Below, in pieces: positions 23,713-32,664 of a stretch of DNA of 64,000 nucleotides; within the stretch, counting starts at the first letter, position 1; each line of letters starts with the position of its first letter. Source of the DNA: Cyclobacteriaceae bacterium (lineage in GTDB: Bacteria > Bacteroidota > Bacteroidia > Cytophagales > Cyclobacteriaceae). The position numbers were made by a program, and so were the translations under genes. The stretch spans positions 1 through 64,000 of the forward strand of contig JAFIEW010000006.1 in the NCBI GenBank assembly GCA_020832375.1, read 5' to 3'. The notes beneath the pieces were generated by a model. The model searched no databases. It was not told the origin of the DNA and was given only the letters and a program-made list of their open reading frames with translations.

Positions 23713-24585
23713 CTATTTACCTTTGGGATGCGCTTGTTCGAAGATTTGCTTCAGTTTTTCGGTAGAGTTATGGGTATAAACTTGTGTCGCGGCGAGACCT
23801 GCATGTCCGAGCAGATCTTTGATGGCATTGAGTTCAGCCCCTTTATTGAGCAGGTGAGTGGCGAAGCTGTGTCTGAGAACGTGAGGTGACTTTTTGTCTA
23901 CATTTACTTGGGTGAGGTACTTCTTTACCGTTCTGTAAACTAGCATTGGATAAAGCTTCTCGCCGTCTGGCTTGCATAGGAATGTATCTGTATTACTGAA
24001 TGCTAATTTTTCTTTTTCTCTTTGATATCTTTTTATGGAGAGTTGTACCTCAGTTGGTAATGGGATCATGCGTTCTTTACTGCCTTTTCCCATTACTTTG
24101 ATGCTACTGCCGCTGAGATTTTCTTCGGTAAGTTCTATCAGCTCATTTAGTCGAATGCCCGTGCCGTATAGTAAATCAATGATTAGGCGGTCTCTGATTT
24201 CTATGAAGCCCTCAGGTTCAGGTAACTTTTCAAAATAGCTGATGAGCTCGTCCTCCCGTATGAATTGAGGTAGTTGACTACTTTTTTTTAAGCTCCTAAT
24301 TTTCTGCGTAGGGTCTTTGTCTAAAAAAGACGATCGCATAAGGAATTTATAAAAGCTCTTGAGGGTGGCAATTTTTCTATTGACTGTACTTGTTTTTTTT
24401 CCAGCTTCCATAAGGTTCACAATCCAAGAGCGAATCATAAAGTGTTCAGCCTTTTCTATGGAATCTAACTGATAGATTTCTTGGCAGAAAATTTCAAATT
24501 GTTCTAAATCAGTGCGATATGAGGTGAGGGTGTGTTGACCAGATCGTTTTTCGTATGCTATGAAGTTTAAAAATGATTCTTTCAT
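23713..24585 (-). CDS. Tyrosine recombinase XerC/XerD
   Basis: 290 residues from ATG 24585; ATG 24600 would add five, and a much longer extension to 24777 runs through rpsU's terminator and is rejected. The SAM-like N-terminal core-binding domain (about 1-90) opens with FLNFIAYEKRSGQHTLTSYRTDL. The catalytic domain has Arg145 (GTGIRLNEL), Lys170 (GKGSKERMIPL), His235-x-x-Arg238, His261 and nucleophile Tyr270. Resolves chromosome dimers at dif with a partner Xer protein. It follows rpsU on the same strand, an arrangement seen in many Bacteroidota. C versus D cannot be decided here. Confidence 0.9.
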   Translation of the reverse strand: MKESFLNFIAYEKRSGQHTLTSYRTDLEQFEIFCQEIYQLDSIEKAEHFMIRSWIVNLMEAGKKTSTVNRKIATLKSFYKFLMRSSFLDKDPTQKIRSLKKSSQLPQFIREDELISYFEKLPEPEGFIEIRDRLIIDLLYGTGIRLNELIELTEENLSGSSIKVMGKGSKERMIPLPTEVQLSIKRYQREKEKLAFSNTDTFLCKPDGEKLYPMLVYRTVKKYLTQVNVDKKSPHVLRHSFATHLLNKGAELNAIKDLLGHAGLAATQVYTHNSTEKLKQIFEQAHPKGK

Positions 24586-24753
24586 AGTATTGGATTGCAT
24601 TAGAATTGGGTTTCTTCTTTCAGATATTATAAAGGTGCTTTTGTAAAAGAGCGCTATTATACTACCTTCCTTCTGCCTGATTGATACTTTGTCGGTTTGG
24701 TTAAACAATATACTAATTGCAAATCCGGAAAAAAATTCTAAGTAGGGCAGAGC

Positions 24754-24790
24754 AAAAAAAAAGGCAAGTAGTTTCAAATACTTGCCTTTT
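24754..24790 (-). terminator. Terminator after rpsU
   Basis: Read on the minus strand, AAAAGGCAAGTA and TACTTGCCTTTT pair over 8 bases and end in a long U run. Confidence 0.85.
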
Positions 24791-24807
24791 AACTTGGATT
24801 TTATATC

Positions 24808-25002
24808 CTAGTTTTCTTCGATAGATTGCATTCTTTGCTTATAAGAAGCTTTGATGCGCTCTTGTCTCTGCTTAACAGATGGTTTAACATAATGAGATCT
24901 TGATCTCAATTCTCTTAATACACCTGTTCTTTCAAACTTCTTTTTAAATCTTTTGAGTGCTTTTTCGATTGACTCGTTTTCTTTGACGTTAATTTGAATC
25001 AT
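24808..25002 (-). CDS. rpsU: 30S ribosomal protein S21
   Basis: 64 residues, full length. Family pattern: [42 protein letters not shown]-like. S21 is a small-subunit protein. In Bacteroidota it has been connected to sequestration of the 16S 3' end, which fits the lack of Shine-Dalgarno sequences in this window. It has a strong promoter (25046-25077) and its own terminator, so the transcript is short. Confidence 0.97.
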   Translation of the reverse strand: [64 protein letters not shown]

Positions 25003-25045
25003 TTCTTTATATTGGTTTCTCTAATTTGCAGTTTCAAACGGAATG

Positions 25046-25077
25046 CAAATATACATCACCTAATTCAAACGAACAAA
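25046..25077 (-). promoter_or_regulatory. rpsU promoter, perfect Bacteroidota consensus
   Basis: On the minus strand TTTG (25077-25074), 20 bases, then TATATTTG (25053-25046). Start codon 44 bases downstream. Confidence 0.8.
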
Positions 25078-25091
25078 AAAGAATTAATTAT

Positions 25092-26267
25092 TTATTTCAA
25101 TAAAGCTCTCGAGATCACTAGTTTTTGAATCTCGCTTGTCCCTTCACCTATTGTGCATAGTTTAGAGTCTCTGTAGTACTTTTCAACCGGATAGTCTTTG
25201 GTGTATCCATATCCGCCAAAAATTTGGATCGCTTCTGTAGAAAGCTCAACACTCGCTTCAGATGCATAATATTTTGCCATTGCTGATTCTACGTTGACAT
25301 TCATGCCCTTATCTTTCATGTCGGCAGCCTTGAAAGTCATCAATTTAGCCGCTTCTAGTTTAGTGGCCATGTCAGCTAGTTTAAATGCAATCGCCTGAAA
25401 AGATGCAATAGGCTTATTGAATTGATGCCTTTCTTTTGAATACTGAAGTGAAGCATCGTAAGCTCCTTGAGCAATACCTAAGCTCAATGCAGCAATTGAG
25501 ATTCTACCTCCATCTAGCACTTTCATGGATTGTATGAAACCTTCGCCTACCTCACCAATTAGATTTTCTTTTGGAATTCTACAATCTGTAAAAATCATTT
25601 CTGAGGTCTCAGAACAGCGCATCCCTAATTTGTCTTCTTTGCGACCTCCTTTGAAACCTGGGGTACCTCGCTCCACTATGAAAGCTGACATGCCGTGAGA
25701 GTCGCCAACTTCGCCAGTTCGGGCAATGACGACAGCTACATCTCCGCTGATGCCATGAGTAATAAAATTTTTCGCACCATTGATCACCCAACTGTCGCCA
25801 TCTGCTACAGCTACTGTCTTCATGTTTCCTGCATCGGATCCAGTGTTAGGCTCTGTAAGGCCCCAAGCTCCGATCCATTCACCAGTAGCTAATTTTGGTA
25901 AGTATTTCTGCTTTTGCTCCTCAGAGCCATGCTGCAAGATGTGGCCAGTGCATAGTGAGTTGTGTGCAGCCATGGAAAGTCCAACGGCTGGATCTATTTT
26001 TGCAAGTTCTACGATCGCTGTAACATATTCTTTATATCCAAAACCACTTCCATTGTAGGTGTCTGGTACTAAAACTCCCATGAGACCGAGTTCACCCAGT
26101 TGCTTGAATACCTCAATAGGGAAATACTGATCATCATCCCACTGTTTGCGATAAGGTTCTATTTCTCTCTTTCCGAAATCTCGAATCATTTGAGCGATCA
26201 TCTGCTGATTTTCATTCAGCTTAAAAAGCATGCTTTCAGCTTGAATTTCTTGCGTTGCTGTTGTCAT
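25092..26267 (-). CDS. Acyl-CoA dehydrogenase
   Basis: 391 residues, close to short/medium-chain types. A FAD enzyme that introduces the alpha-beta double bond in acyl-CoA. Signatures are GAWGLTEPNTGSDA (flavin contact), the DKLGMRCSETSEMIFTDCRIP region and IQIFGGYGYTKDYPVEKYYRDSKL. The catalytic Glu is at about 375 in GEGTSEIQ. It is most like short-chain (butyryl-CoA) dehydrogenases, though substrate length cannot be read from sequence. A 24-bp palindrome just upstream looks like a TetR/FadR-type operator, so induction by an acyl-CoA is likely. Confidence 0.93.
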   Translation of the reverse strand: MTTATQEIQAESMLFKLNENQQMIAQMIRDFGKREIEPYRKQWDDDQYFPIEVFKQLGELGLMGVLVPDTYNGSGFGYKEYVTAIVELAKIDPAVGLSMAAHNSLCTGHILQHGSEEQKQKYLPKLATGEWIGAWGLTEPNTGSDAGNMKTVAVADGDSWVINGAKNFITHGISGDVAVVIARTGEVGDSHGMSAFIVERGTPGFKGGRKEDKLGMRCSETSEMIFTDCRIPKENLIGEVGEGFIQSMKVLDGGRISIAALSLGIAQGAYDASLQYSKERHQFNKPIASFQAIAFKLADMATKLEAAKLMTFKAADMKDKGMNVNVESAMAKYYASEASVELSTEAIQIFGGYGYTKDYPVEKYYRDSKLCTIGEGTSEIQKLVISRALLK

Positions 26268-26299
26268 TATGTTATTCGTTTGTTGTTAGTCATCTTTAC

Positions 26300-26323
26300 A
26301 ACCAAACTAACGGTCGTTTGGTT
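26300..26323. promoter_or_regulatory. TetR-type operator upstream of acyl-CoA dehydrogenase
   Basis: AACCAAAC-N8-GTTTGGTT, with TAACGGTC in the middle. A minus-strand TATCTTTA element just upstream (26330-26337) is a near -7 box, so the palindrome would sit at or right after the transcription start. Confidence 0.65.
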
Positions 26324-26337
26324 TCGGGTATAAAGAT

Positions 26338-27006
26338 ATAGTTTTTAAAGCTTAATCTCCAAGTGATTTGAGCTTTTTAAATCGATTGTATGGCTGACTG
26401 GTCAATAGTTAATGTGAAATGATATAAGCTTTTGATAATTTGCTTTTTTTGATTTTTCACTGGGATGAGTACTTATCTAGGGCATTTAAAAAAGTCGCCT
26501 CGATTGATTGGCTAATAGAGTAGAGGCCGCACAAGCTTCATTTGCTTTGTTAAAGAGTAAAATAGCCTGTATAGAGTAGGTTACCTTGGTTTTTATAGTT
26601 TTTCATGTTAACACCAATCCCGATTTAGCAATTACAAAAATGCTTGAATTAAGTTCCAGAATATCTATCTCAGGCATTTGGATACAAGAACGTTAAGAAA
26701 ACCATCATTTACGGCTTCAAATTTCATTCAAGTATTGCTTACAATTGACCAGTTGTTAGAAAAAATCTGATATACGTTGGATCACTTTTTAATCCTCCTA
26801 TAATTTAATATGCTTATCCGCATAACTACATAAATAGATATACGCCTTGAAAAGACACAACGTGTTACTTTGTTACTCCCTATCAGGGCTAAGTCCTTTC
26901 TTCCTATTTCTTTCAGGGCTTCATCTTGTGCTTTGCTATACAGCGCCTTTAAAACATAGTACTTCCTTTGAAATTTAAGTTGCCAACAAATGGATACTCA
27001 TATAAG
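26338..27006. other. Spacer with a degraded repeat and a possible gene remnant
   Basis: About 670 bases. 26479-26551 resembles part of repeat family B. On the minus strand around 26960-26830 there is an open frame of about 65 codons (LKALYSKAQDEALKEIGRKD...) with no start codon, perhaps a decayed gene end. Nothing else recognised. Confidence 0.4.
26479..26551. repeat. Repeat family B, degraded partial copy
   Basis: Aligns with 34702-34762: GGGC-n-TTTAAAAAAGTCGCC, then AATAGAGTAGAGGCCGCACA, then AGCTTCATTTGCTTT. About 14 extra bases in the middle. Only the left part of the unit is recognisable. Confidence 0.45.
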
Positions 27007-27585
27007 TTAATCGTCGCATAAGGTAGCAACTGTCTCATCTTCTTTTTCACCAAACCATATCGCCGCCCAATTCCCTCTTATTCCAAGGCCAACAGCTTTC
27101 CACTCTACTTTTTCCCAGATTTTCTTATTTATCATCACGTGATGGTGGCCAGGACTTTTTTTCCAAGACTCTAAGGCACTTGTAGGAATCACAGCTAAAG
27201 AGTGGAAGTACACAATTTCGTAGCCATGAGCATTGTAGTCTGCTATTTCTAGTGGTTTCAACCACATACACTCGGCATTTTTATGGTCACTCGTGTAGCA
27301 GCAGGCCTCCCAACTTTCTCCTGCTGACCAACTGTGAGGATTACATTTTTCATCCATTTCATAGTTGTCTAGTAAGTCCTGCATGTGGACTTGTGCAGTT
27401 TTAGTGAGCTTTGCAGATAGGGGTATATCTGACAGACCAAGACTATTTCTATATTCCATCAGTTCTTCATATAGATCGAGTTCATCCTCACTCAAACAAA
27501 CTTCTTGCGCCTTAATATGGCTGTTTATGATAGCAATACTGAGTAGAGGGACTAATATCGTGAAAACAAAAGAGTGTTTTAGCAT
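27007..27585 (-). CDS. Secreted CAP/SCP-domain protein
   Basis: 192 residues. Signal peptide to about residue 26 (HIKA-Q). The CAP (SCP/Tpx-1/PR-1) fold is indicated by LTKTAQVHMQDLLDN, NPHSW, SWKKSPGHHHVMINKKIW and the closing WKAVGLGIRGNWAAIWFG. Seven Cys in the mature part, including an adjacent Cys-Cys pair (EACCYTS), suggest disulfides. Bacterial CAP proteins are secreted and of varied, mostly unproven function. A larger CAP protein fused to glutaredoxin-like domains lies at 37256. A terminator (27621-27648) separates this gene from ompA, so it has its own promoter or depends on read-through. Confidence 0.8.
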   Translation of the reverse strand: MLKHSFVFTILVPLLSIAIINSHIKAQEVCLSEDELDLYEELMEYRNSLGLSDIPLSAKLTKTAQVHMQDLLDNYEMDEKCNPHSWSAGESWEACCYTSDHKNAECMWLKPLEIADYNAHGYEIVYFHSLAVIPTSALESWKKSPGHHHVMINKKIWEKVEWKAVGLGIRGNWAAIWFGEKEDETVATLCDD

Positions 27586-27620
27586 GATTATTTTTTTCTA
27601 GATAAACGTATATGGAATAA

Positions 27621-27648
27621 AAAAAGCCTTCCGAAGAAGGCTTTTTTT
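27621..27648. terminator. Terminator after the OmpA-like gene
   Basis: AAAAAGCCTTC-CGAA-GAAGGCTTTTT, symmetrical with A and T runs, so it can work in both directions. Confidence 0.9.
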
Positions 27649-27676
27649 AATTTTAAATTACTCAAATATCATCTAG

Positions 27677-28636
27677 TTAGTTGACTTCTAAAATTTGGAA
27701 CAGATCATCAAGTCTTGGTGTGATGATGATTTCTGTACGGCGATTTTTTCTTCTTCCATCCGCATCCGCATTCTCTACTAGTGGTAAAAACTCACCTCTT
27801 CCAGCTGCAATTAGCTTATCCTCTTGTAGGCCTCTATCTCTTAATATTCTTATAATGCTCGTTGCTCGCATCACACTCAAATCCCAGTTATCATTCATAT
27901 ACTGAGAAATTCTTGATACAGGAACATTGTCTGTATGACCTTCTACCATGATCTGAATATCTTCTTGCTCTTTCAATACATCAGCTAGTTGCTTTAGTGC
28001 AGCCTTTCCTTTTTCGTCTACTGTTACACTACCTGATCCGAAAAGTAATTGCTCAGCAAGAGAAACATACACTTTACCATTTTTGATTTCAACAGTAAGG
28101 TCGCTTTCTTTGAAGTTAAGCAAGGCGTTCTGTACTCGCTGCCTCAGCTCGTTTACCGCTTTTTCCTTATCAGCAAGTATCTTTTCTAGCTCCTCGAGCC
28201 GTTTTTCACGTTCTTTGAGGTCTTCCGCTAAAGCATCATTGCGCTCTTTGGCAGCTTCAAGATCTGACTCCATGGCCAGTACTCGCTTTTGCTGTTGAGC
28301 TAGTTCTCTATTGAGCTTTCCACTGTTTGCAAGTAGATTGTTGTAGTATTGCTCTAACTCATCATAATCTTTATTCAATTGGTCTAGTACAGCTTGTGTT
28401 CTTCGCTGCACTTCACCGAGTCGCGTAGTATCTTGCTTGAGCTGTTCTACCTGTTTCTCTAGATTTTCTTTTTTGTTTTGGGTAATGCTTAGTTCATCTT
28501 CGCATTCTGCAACTTCCATTTCTAGGTTGGTCTTTTCAGTCATCAGCTCGTCATACTTCTTTTGGCTGACACAAGAACTTACCAAAAATAAGGCTGTAAA
28601 AAATAAAACAGCTGGGGTAAACTTCGTTAGGTTCAT
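27677..28636 (-). CDS. OmpA-like lipoprotein with coiled coil
   Basis: 319 residues. Lipoprotein signal ending VSSC (Cys22), then a long charged coiled coil (about 28-165). The C-terminal OmpA/MotB peptidoglycan-binding domain (about 190-310) has the GHTDNVPV and NWDLSVMRATSIIRIL motifs, then GRGEFLPLVENADADGRRKNRRTEI. Likely tethers the outer membrane to the cell wall. An envelope lipoprotein of this layout is common in the phylum. No convincing -33/-7 pair was seen upstream. Confidence 0.92.
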   Translation of the reverse strand: MNLTKFTPAVLFFTALFLVSSCVSQKKYDELMTEKTNLEMEVAECEDELSITQNKKENLEKQVEQLKQDTTRLGEVQRRTQAVLDQLNKDYDELEQYYNNLLANSGKLNRELAQQQKRVLAMESDLEAAKERNDALAEDLKEREKRLEELEKILADKEKAVNELRQRVQNALLNFKESDLTVEIKNGKVYVSLAEQLLFGSGSVTVDEKGKAALKQLADVLKEQEDIQIMVEGHTDNVPVSRISQYMNDNWDLSVMRATSIIRILRDRGLQEDKLIAAGRGEFLPLVENADADGRRKNRRTEIIITPRLDDLFQILEVN

Positions 28637-28832
28637 TGATTATTTATTTTTTTGTTTTGAAGGTATTCCTAGTTTTTTGTATGCTTTTTTTCAATTAGAT
28701 TGATGTTTATTATCAATTAAAAATTCTATATTATCGAAAGAATTTATTAATTTCAAGTCATCATAAAAAATGTAGCAGACGTATTTATCTGAGACAAAAA
28801 TAAACAACAATATCAATAAAATCTAAGACAAC

Positions 28833-29702
28833 ATGACTTATTCAGAGGGAATGCTTCGCGATGATGCGATGAAGGGTAAAAATATCATTGTGACGGGTGG
28901 CGGAACAGGATTAGGAAGAGCGATGAGTACTTATTTTTTACAATTAGGGGCTCAGGTGCTGATTACAAGTAGGAGAGAAGAAGTACTCAAAGAATCAGCG
29001 GCTGAAATGGAAAAAGAAAGTGGTGGAAAGGTCTTCTATTTCGCTTGTGATGTTCGTGACTATGAGCAAGTGGAAAATATGGTAAAATACGCTGAGGAGC
29101 AGATGGGACAAATCCATGGATTGCTCAACAATGCGGCGGGTAATTTTATCAGCCCTACCGAGCGACTTTCCAATCGTGCTTTTGATACGATTGTAGATAT
29201 CGTGCTGAAAGGTACTTACAACTGTACTTTGGCAGTCGGTAAAAATTGGATTGAGAAGAAGCAGCAAGGTGTATTTTTAAATATTGTCACTACCTATGCA
29301 TGGACAGGGTCGGGCTATGTGGTGCCATCTGCAGCTGCAAAAGCGGGTGTTTTAGCGATCACTCGTTCTCTTGCCGTCGAATGGGCCAAGTACGGTATCC
29401 GAAGCAATGCGATTGCTCCCGGACCATTTCCTACTGAAGGTGCTTGGAGTAGATTGCTACCTGGTGAGTTGGTTAAAAAGTTTGACCCAGCCAAGAAAGT
29501 ACCAGTGGGAAGGGTAGGTGTACACCAAGAGTTGGCCAATCTTGCAGCCTATATGATGTCCGACTTCAGTGCTTATGTCAATGGGGATGTGATCACGATT
29601 GATGGTGGTGAGTGGCTCAAAGGTGCCGGTGAATTTAATAATCTCGAAATGGTCACGGAAGATATGTGGGACATGATGGAGGGCATGCGCAAAAAAAAGT
29701 AA
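28833..29702 (+). CDS. 2,4-dienoyl-CoA reductase-like SDR
   Basis: 289 residues. Short-chain dehydrogenase fold: NAD(P) loop TGGGTGLGRA, acidic DVRD, NNAAGNF and a C-terminal DGGEW. The usual catalytic Tyr-x-x-x-Lys is replaced by VVPSAAAKAG, with Ser where Tyr is expected. This is the pattern of 2,4-dienoyl-CoA reductases, which remove the extra double bond when unsaturated fatty acids are degraded. It may work with the acyl-CoA dehydrogenase encoded 2.6 kb upstream. Start ATG 28833; a second start at Met13 would leave 277 residues. Own terminator at 29783. Confidence 0.87.
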   Translation: MTYSEGMLRDDAMKGKNIIVTGGGTGLGRAMSTYFLQLGAQVLITSRREEVLKESAAEMEKESGGKVFYFACDVRDYEQVENMVKYAEEQMGQIHGLLNNAAGNFISPTERLSNRAFDTIVDIVLKGTYNCTLAVGKNWIEKKQQGVFLNIVTTYAWTGSGYVVPSAAAKAGVLAITRSLAVEWAKYGIRSNAIAPGPFPTEGAWSRLLPGELVKKFDPAKKVPVGRVGVHQELANLAAYMMSDFSAYVNGDVITIDGGEWLKGAGEFNNLEMVTEDMWDMMEGMRKKK

Positions 29703-29782
29703 TGAACATCGGATTTCTTGCCAAGGCCGTCAAAGTGAAATGGCAAATGTGGCGGATGAAGATGTAAAAATATCAAAATATT

Positions 29783-29810
29783 AAAGGCAGCACTGACGCT
29801 GCCTTTTTTT
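29783..29810 (+). terminator. Terminator after the SDR gene
   Basis: AAAGGCAGC and GCTGCCTTT with loop ACTGAC and a T run. Confidence 0.9.
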
Positions 29811-29913
29811 ATAAAAAAGATCAATTGCCATTTCTCTTCAGATTCTGCCGGCTATCGTTTTACAAAAGATTCGAGCAAAGAAGTGGTGCGTGTATCAACT
29901 TTAAATCGCTCTC

Positions 29914-31041
29914 TTATCTGCTTAAGCGCATCTCCGGAATGCGGACTGCCAATGAGGTGACCCAAGCCAAATTAGAGCGACTTGTCTCGACAAGGTCTTC
30001 ATTCCACCTTAAGAAAGTGGCTTCTTCATTGGTGAAGTAGCGAAATTCAGTACGAATGCTCACTGCATCACCGATCTTGCGATCGATATTGAGTGAATAT
30101 CCTCTTAAATTAATGCCTGTGCCTGCCGGGCGGATGATGATGACCTCTTGCTGATCATGAAAGGCCTCCATACGGGCAGCAATTGCCCACTCAGGGTTTA
30201 TTTGGTAGTGTAAAATCGCCGTAGGTACATACCAAGCATCATATTCGCTGCTAGCTGCTGCCGACTGCTGTAAGCCAATGTCGAAACCGGCGGTGAATGT
30301 TAGCTTTTGATTGAGATCGCTTTGCACATAAAAGTTGTTATAAATAAATCTTCTGGCTTCTTGATCGGGGAAATCATTGCTGAGAAAGGTTGACCAATTG
30401 AATTCGATACCCGAGCGAGATTGATAGAGTACTTGGGTGCCCAGACCGGGTGTTTGATTAAATAAAGGGCGAGCGATGCGCTGCCAGCCATTGGTGACCA
30501 GCCCTGCGAGGGTAAGCTGTGGATTGACTTCCCATGTAAGTCGTGCACCAGACAAGAAGTAAGGGGTGTTTTCTGCAACCAAACTGTGGGTCAGCGTAAA
30601 GTTTTTATCAGAATGCACATACTCGAATCCAATGTGTGATTCAAATATCCCTGCGTCCAGCCACAAGGTGCGGCTGCTGTTGAGTGCCACCCCCGCATAG
30701 GCTTCTAATACTGATTTCAGTAATGGCTCTTCATCCGCATAGTTGTCTTGTGCGTAAGTACCAGCCATCAAAGCAAGGCGGGCACGATACTGATCTCCAT
30801 CTACATCGAGCTGAATGGCGCCTAAGTTAAGATTAAACTGATTATGGCGATTGTGATTGAATAAAAAATATTGTCTTATATGATTCGGTGGCCGATTAAA
30901 ATCATAAGCGTAAAAAATATCAACAAAGCCTGAAAGGCTTATTTGCGGATTGTTGATACTCGCAGAGGTGCTGTCGAGGTTTTGCGCAGATAGCTGCTGA
31001 GTAAAGGCGATTATCAATAGTGAGTAAAGTATCTTTCGCAT
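29914..31041 (-). CDS. Outer-membrane porin (OmpL/BBP2-like)
   Basis: 375 residues. Signal peptide ending LSA-Q. The mature part opens with the Bacteroidota porin pattern ISLSGFVDIFYAYDFNRPP. It continues as alternating beta-strands with aromatic girdles (FNLNLGAIQLDVDGDQYRARLALMAGTYAQ). It ends with strand-type segments (AVSIRTEFRYFTNEEATF, SNLAWVTSLAVRIPEMRLSR). PF07642-like putative beta-barrel porin-2. Likely passive uptake of small solutes; substrate unknown. It lies alone, convergent with the SDR gene. Confidence 0.8.
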   Translation of the reverse strand: MRKILYSLLIIAFTQQLSAQNLDSTSASINNPQISLSGFVDIFYAYDFNRPPNHIRQYFLFNHNRHNQFNLNLGAIQLDVDGDQYRARLALMAGTYAQDNYADEEPLLKSVLEAYAGVALNSSRTLWLDAGIFESHIGFEYVHSDKNFTLTHSLVAENTPYFLSGARLTWEVNPQLTLAGLVTNGWQRIARPLFNQTPGLGTQVLYQSRSGIEFNWSTFLSNDFPDQEARRFIYNNFYVQSDLNQKLTFTAGFDIGLQQSAAASSEYDAWYVPTAILHYQINPEWAIAARMEAFHDQQEVIIIRPAGTGINLRGYSLNIDRKIGDAVSIRTEFRYFTNEEATFLRWNEDLVETSRSNLAWVTSLAVRIPEMRLSR

Positions 31042-31244
31042 AGATGTTATTGATGATAGTCGATTTTTTTTTGGGTATAGATGCGCAATAAAGATAATTT
31101 TTTCTAAAGCTTATATTTTTTTTGAAATTTATTCCGACATCTGCAACCTCAGTTTTGGGGTACTTCAATTATGTAAATAACCATTACTCCTGATGAGGTG
31201 TTTGTTTTTGAGGAATGAGAATAGTACTAGCATCCCTACAAAAC

Positions 31245-31281
31245 AAAAAATCTCGACTCTATCGAAGAACCGAGATTTTTT
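31245..31281 (-). terminator. Terminator after proA
   Basis: AAAAAATCTCG (31245-31255) and CGAGATTTTTT (31271-31281) around a 15-base loop, 38 bases past the proA stop. Confidence 0.8.
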
Positions 31282-31318
31282 GATTTTTAAGTCAAGCTAT
31301 CAGGATAAAATCAAGTGC

Positions 31319-32518
31319 TTACACCCTGATTTGTCCATCGCCAAACACATAATATTTATTGGTGACCAATTGCTCCAGTCCGAGCGGACCTCTGTGGTGC
31401 AGTTTGTCGGTAGAAATTGCCAGCTCGGCACCTACTCCCATCTGTCCCCCATCTGTAAATCGAGTAGAGGCATTGTGGTAAACCGCACCGCTATCAATCT
31501 GCTCCATAAATTCGAGCGCCTCATCTGCATTTTCGGTCAAGATACAAGAGGAGTGCCCTCCACTGTATTGATTTATTTTTTCAACGGCATCTTCAAAATT
31601 ATCTGCCGTTGCCAGTACGATTTTGAGTGCCAAAAACTCCTCATACCATGTGTCCTCATTGGGTATTTCATCTTTATCTGCTAGCACAGGTTTGATGTGC
31701 TTATCTACAAGTATTTCTACTTTGTGGTCGCTGAGTTTGGCAGCGAGATCTTTTACCTTCACATTAAAATCAGGCAGGTTTTTATCGATCAGCACCTTAT
31801 CTAACGCATTACAGCCTGATATTTTATCAGTTTTGGCATTGATGATGACTTTTACGGCCTTGTCCCAATCGGCATCGGGTGCCACATAGATAAAGTTGTT
31901 TCCTCTACCACTTACTAAAACGGCACATTGTGCATGCTCTTTCACGAAGGCAATCAGTCGCTCTCCACCGCGCGGCACGATGAGGTCAAGCTTTTCGGTA
32001 GGATTCTTTAGAAACTCCTGTGTTTCTTGGCGATTCAAGGTCATGAGACGGATGAGATCCTTGCTTAAGCCATTGGCCTCTAAGGCCTCATGCCAACACG
32101 CTTCCAAGATCACATTGCTATGATAGGCCTCTTTACCACCCTTAAGCAAAATTTTACTATTTGCCTTAAATGCAAGTACTGCAGCCTCGATAGTTACATC
32201 TGGTCGAGATTCATAAATGATCATGATGGTGCCAAAGGGTGCCGTCTTATTGATGATTTTTAGACCATTGTCCAACTCTCGTTTTGACTTTACCTTGCCA
32301 ACAGGATCTTCTTGATCCTTTACTTCGCTTACGGCCTTGATCATATCATCTACCTTCTTATTGTCTACTACCAAGCGGTCGTACATTGCTTGATCATCTT
32401 TGGTGAAGGCGTCTAGATCTTTTTTATTGGCAGCAATAATGTCCTCACGACGTCGGTCAAGTATATCCATCATCGATTGAAGAACCTGATTTTTTACTGC
32501 TGTGCTAATGAGTTTCAT
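31319..32518 (-). CDS. proA: Glutamate-5-semialdehyde dehydrogenase
   Basis: 399 residues. Reduces gamma-glutamyl phosphate to glutamate semialdehyde, the second step of proline synthesis. Aldehyde-dehydrogenase fold with the catalytic Cys in KISGCNALDKVL, the N-terminal IYESRPDVTIEAAVLAFK, IVPRGGERLIAFVK and the C-terminal HNASTRFTDGGQMGVGAELAIS. Complete. It is last in the proC-proB-proA group, separated from proB by 146 bases that include the CTCATTCCACG motif. Confidence 0.96.
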   Translation of the reverse strand: MKLISTAVKNQVLQSMMDILDRRREDIIAANKKDLDAFTKDDQAMYDRLVVDNKKVDDMIKAVSEVKDQEDPVGKVKSKRELDNGLKIINKTAPFGTIMIIYESRPDVTIEAAVLAFKANSKILLKGGKEAYHSNVILEACWHEALEANGLSKDLIRLMTLNRQETQEFLKNPTEKLDLIVPRGGERLIAFVKEHAQCAVLVSGRGNNFIYVAPDADWDKAVKVIINAKTDKISGCNALDKVLIDKNLPDFNVKVKDLAAKLSDHKVEILVDKHIKPVLADKDEIPNEDTWYEEFLALKIVLATADNFEDAVEKINQYSGGHSSCILTENADEALEFMEQIDSGAVYHNASTRFTDGGQMGVGAELAISTDKLHHRGPLGLEQLVTNKYYVFGDGQIRV

Positions 32519-32639
32519 AATGCTAAATTGTATTTCTAATTTTTTAATCAGATAGCATCAGTGCTATCTGCTTTTTTGAATGTCGGTTGAATTGTGTGCG
32601 TGATTTGAGCTGAAAATCTGTTGAGATGAATCTACTGCG

Positions 32640-32656
32640 TTCTCATTCCACGCAAA
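32640..32656 (+). repeat. Short spacer motif TTCTCATTCCACGCAAA
   Basis: Copy of the CCTCATYCCACGAAAA motif between proB and proA, ending 8 bases from the proB stop. Confidence 0.5.
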
Positions 32657-32664
32657 CAATAAAA

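Noticed and set aside
24586..24777. Long N-terminal extension of the Xer recombinase
   Set aside because: It runs through the rpsU terminator and does not match the family, which starts near MKESFLNF.
26830..26970. Minus-strand open frame of about 65 codons
   Set aside because: No start codon, no recognised family, and only moderate length; kept as a possible remnant in the spacer entry.
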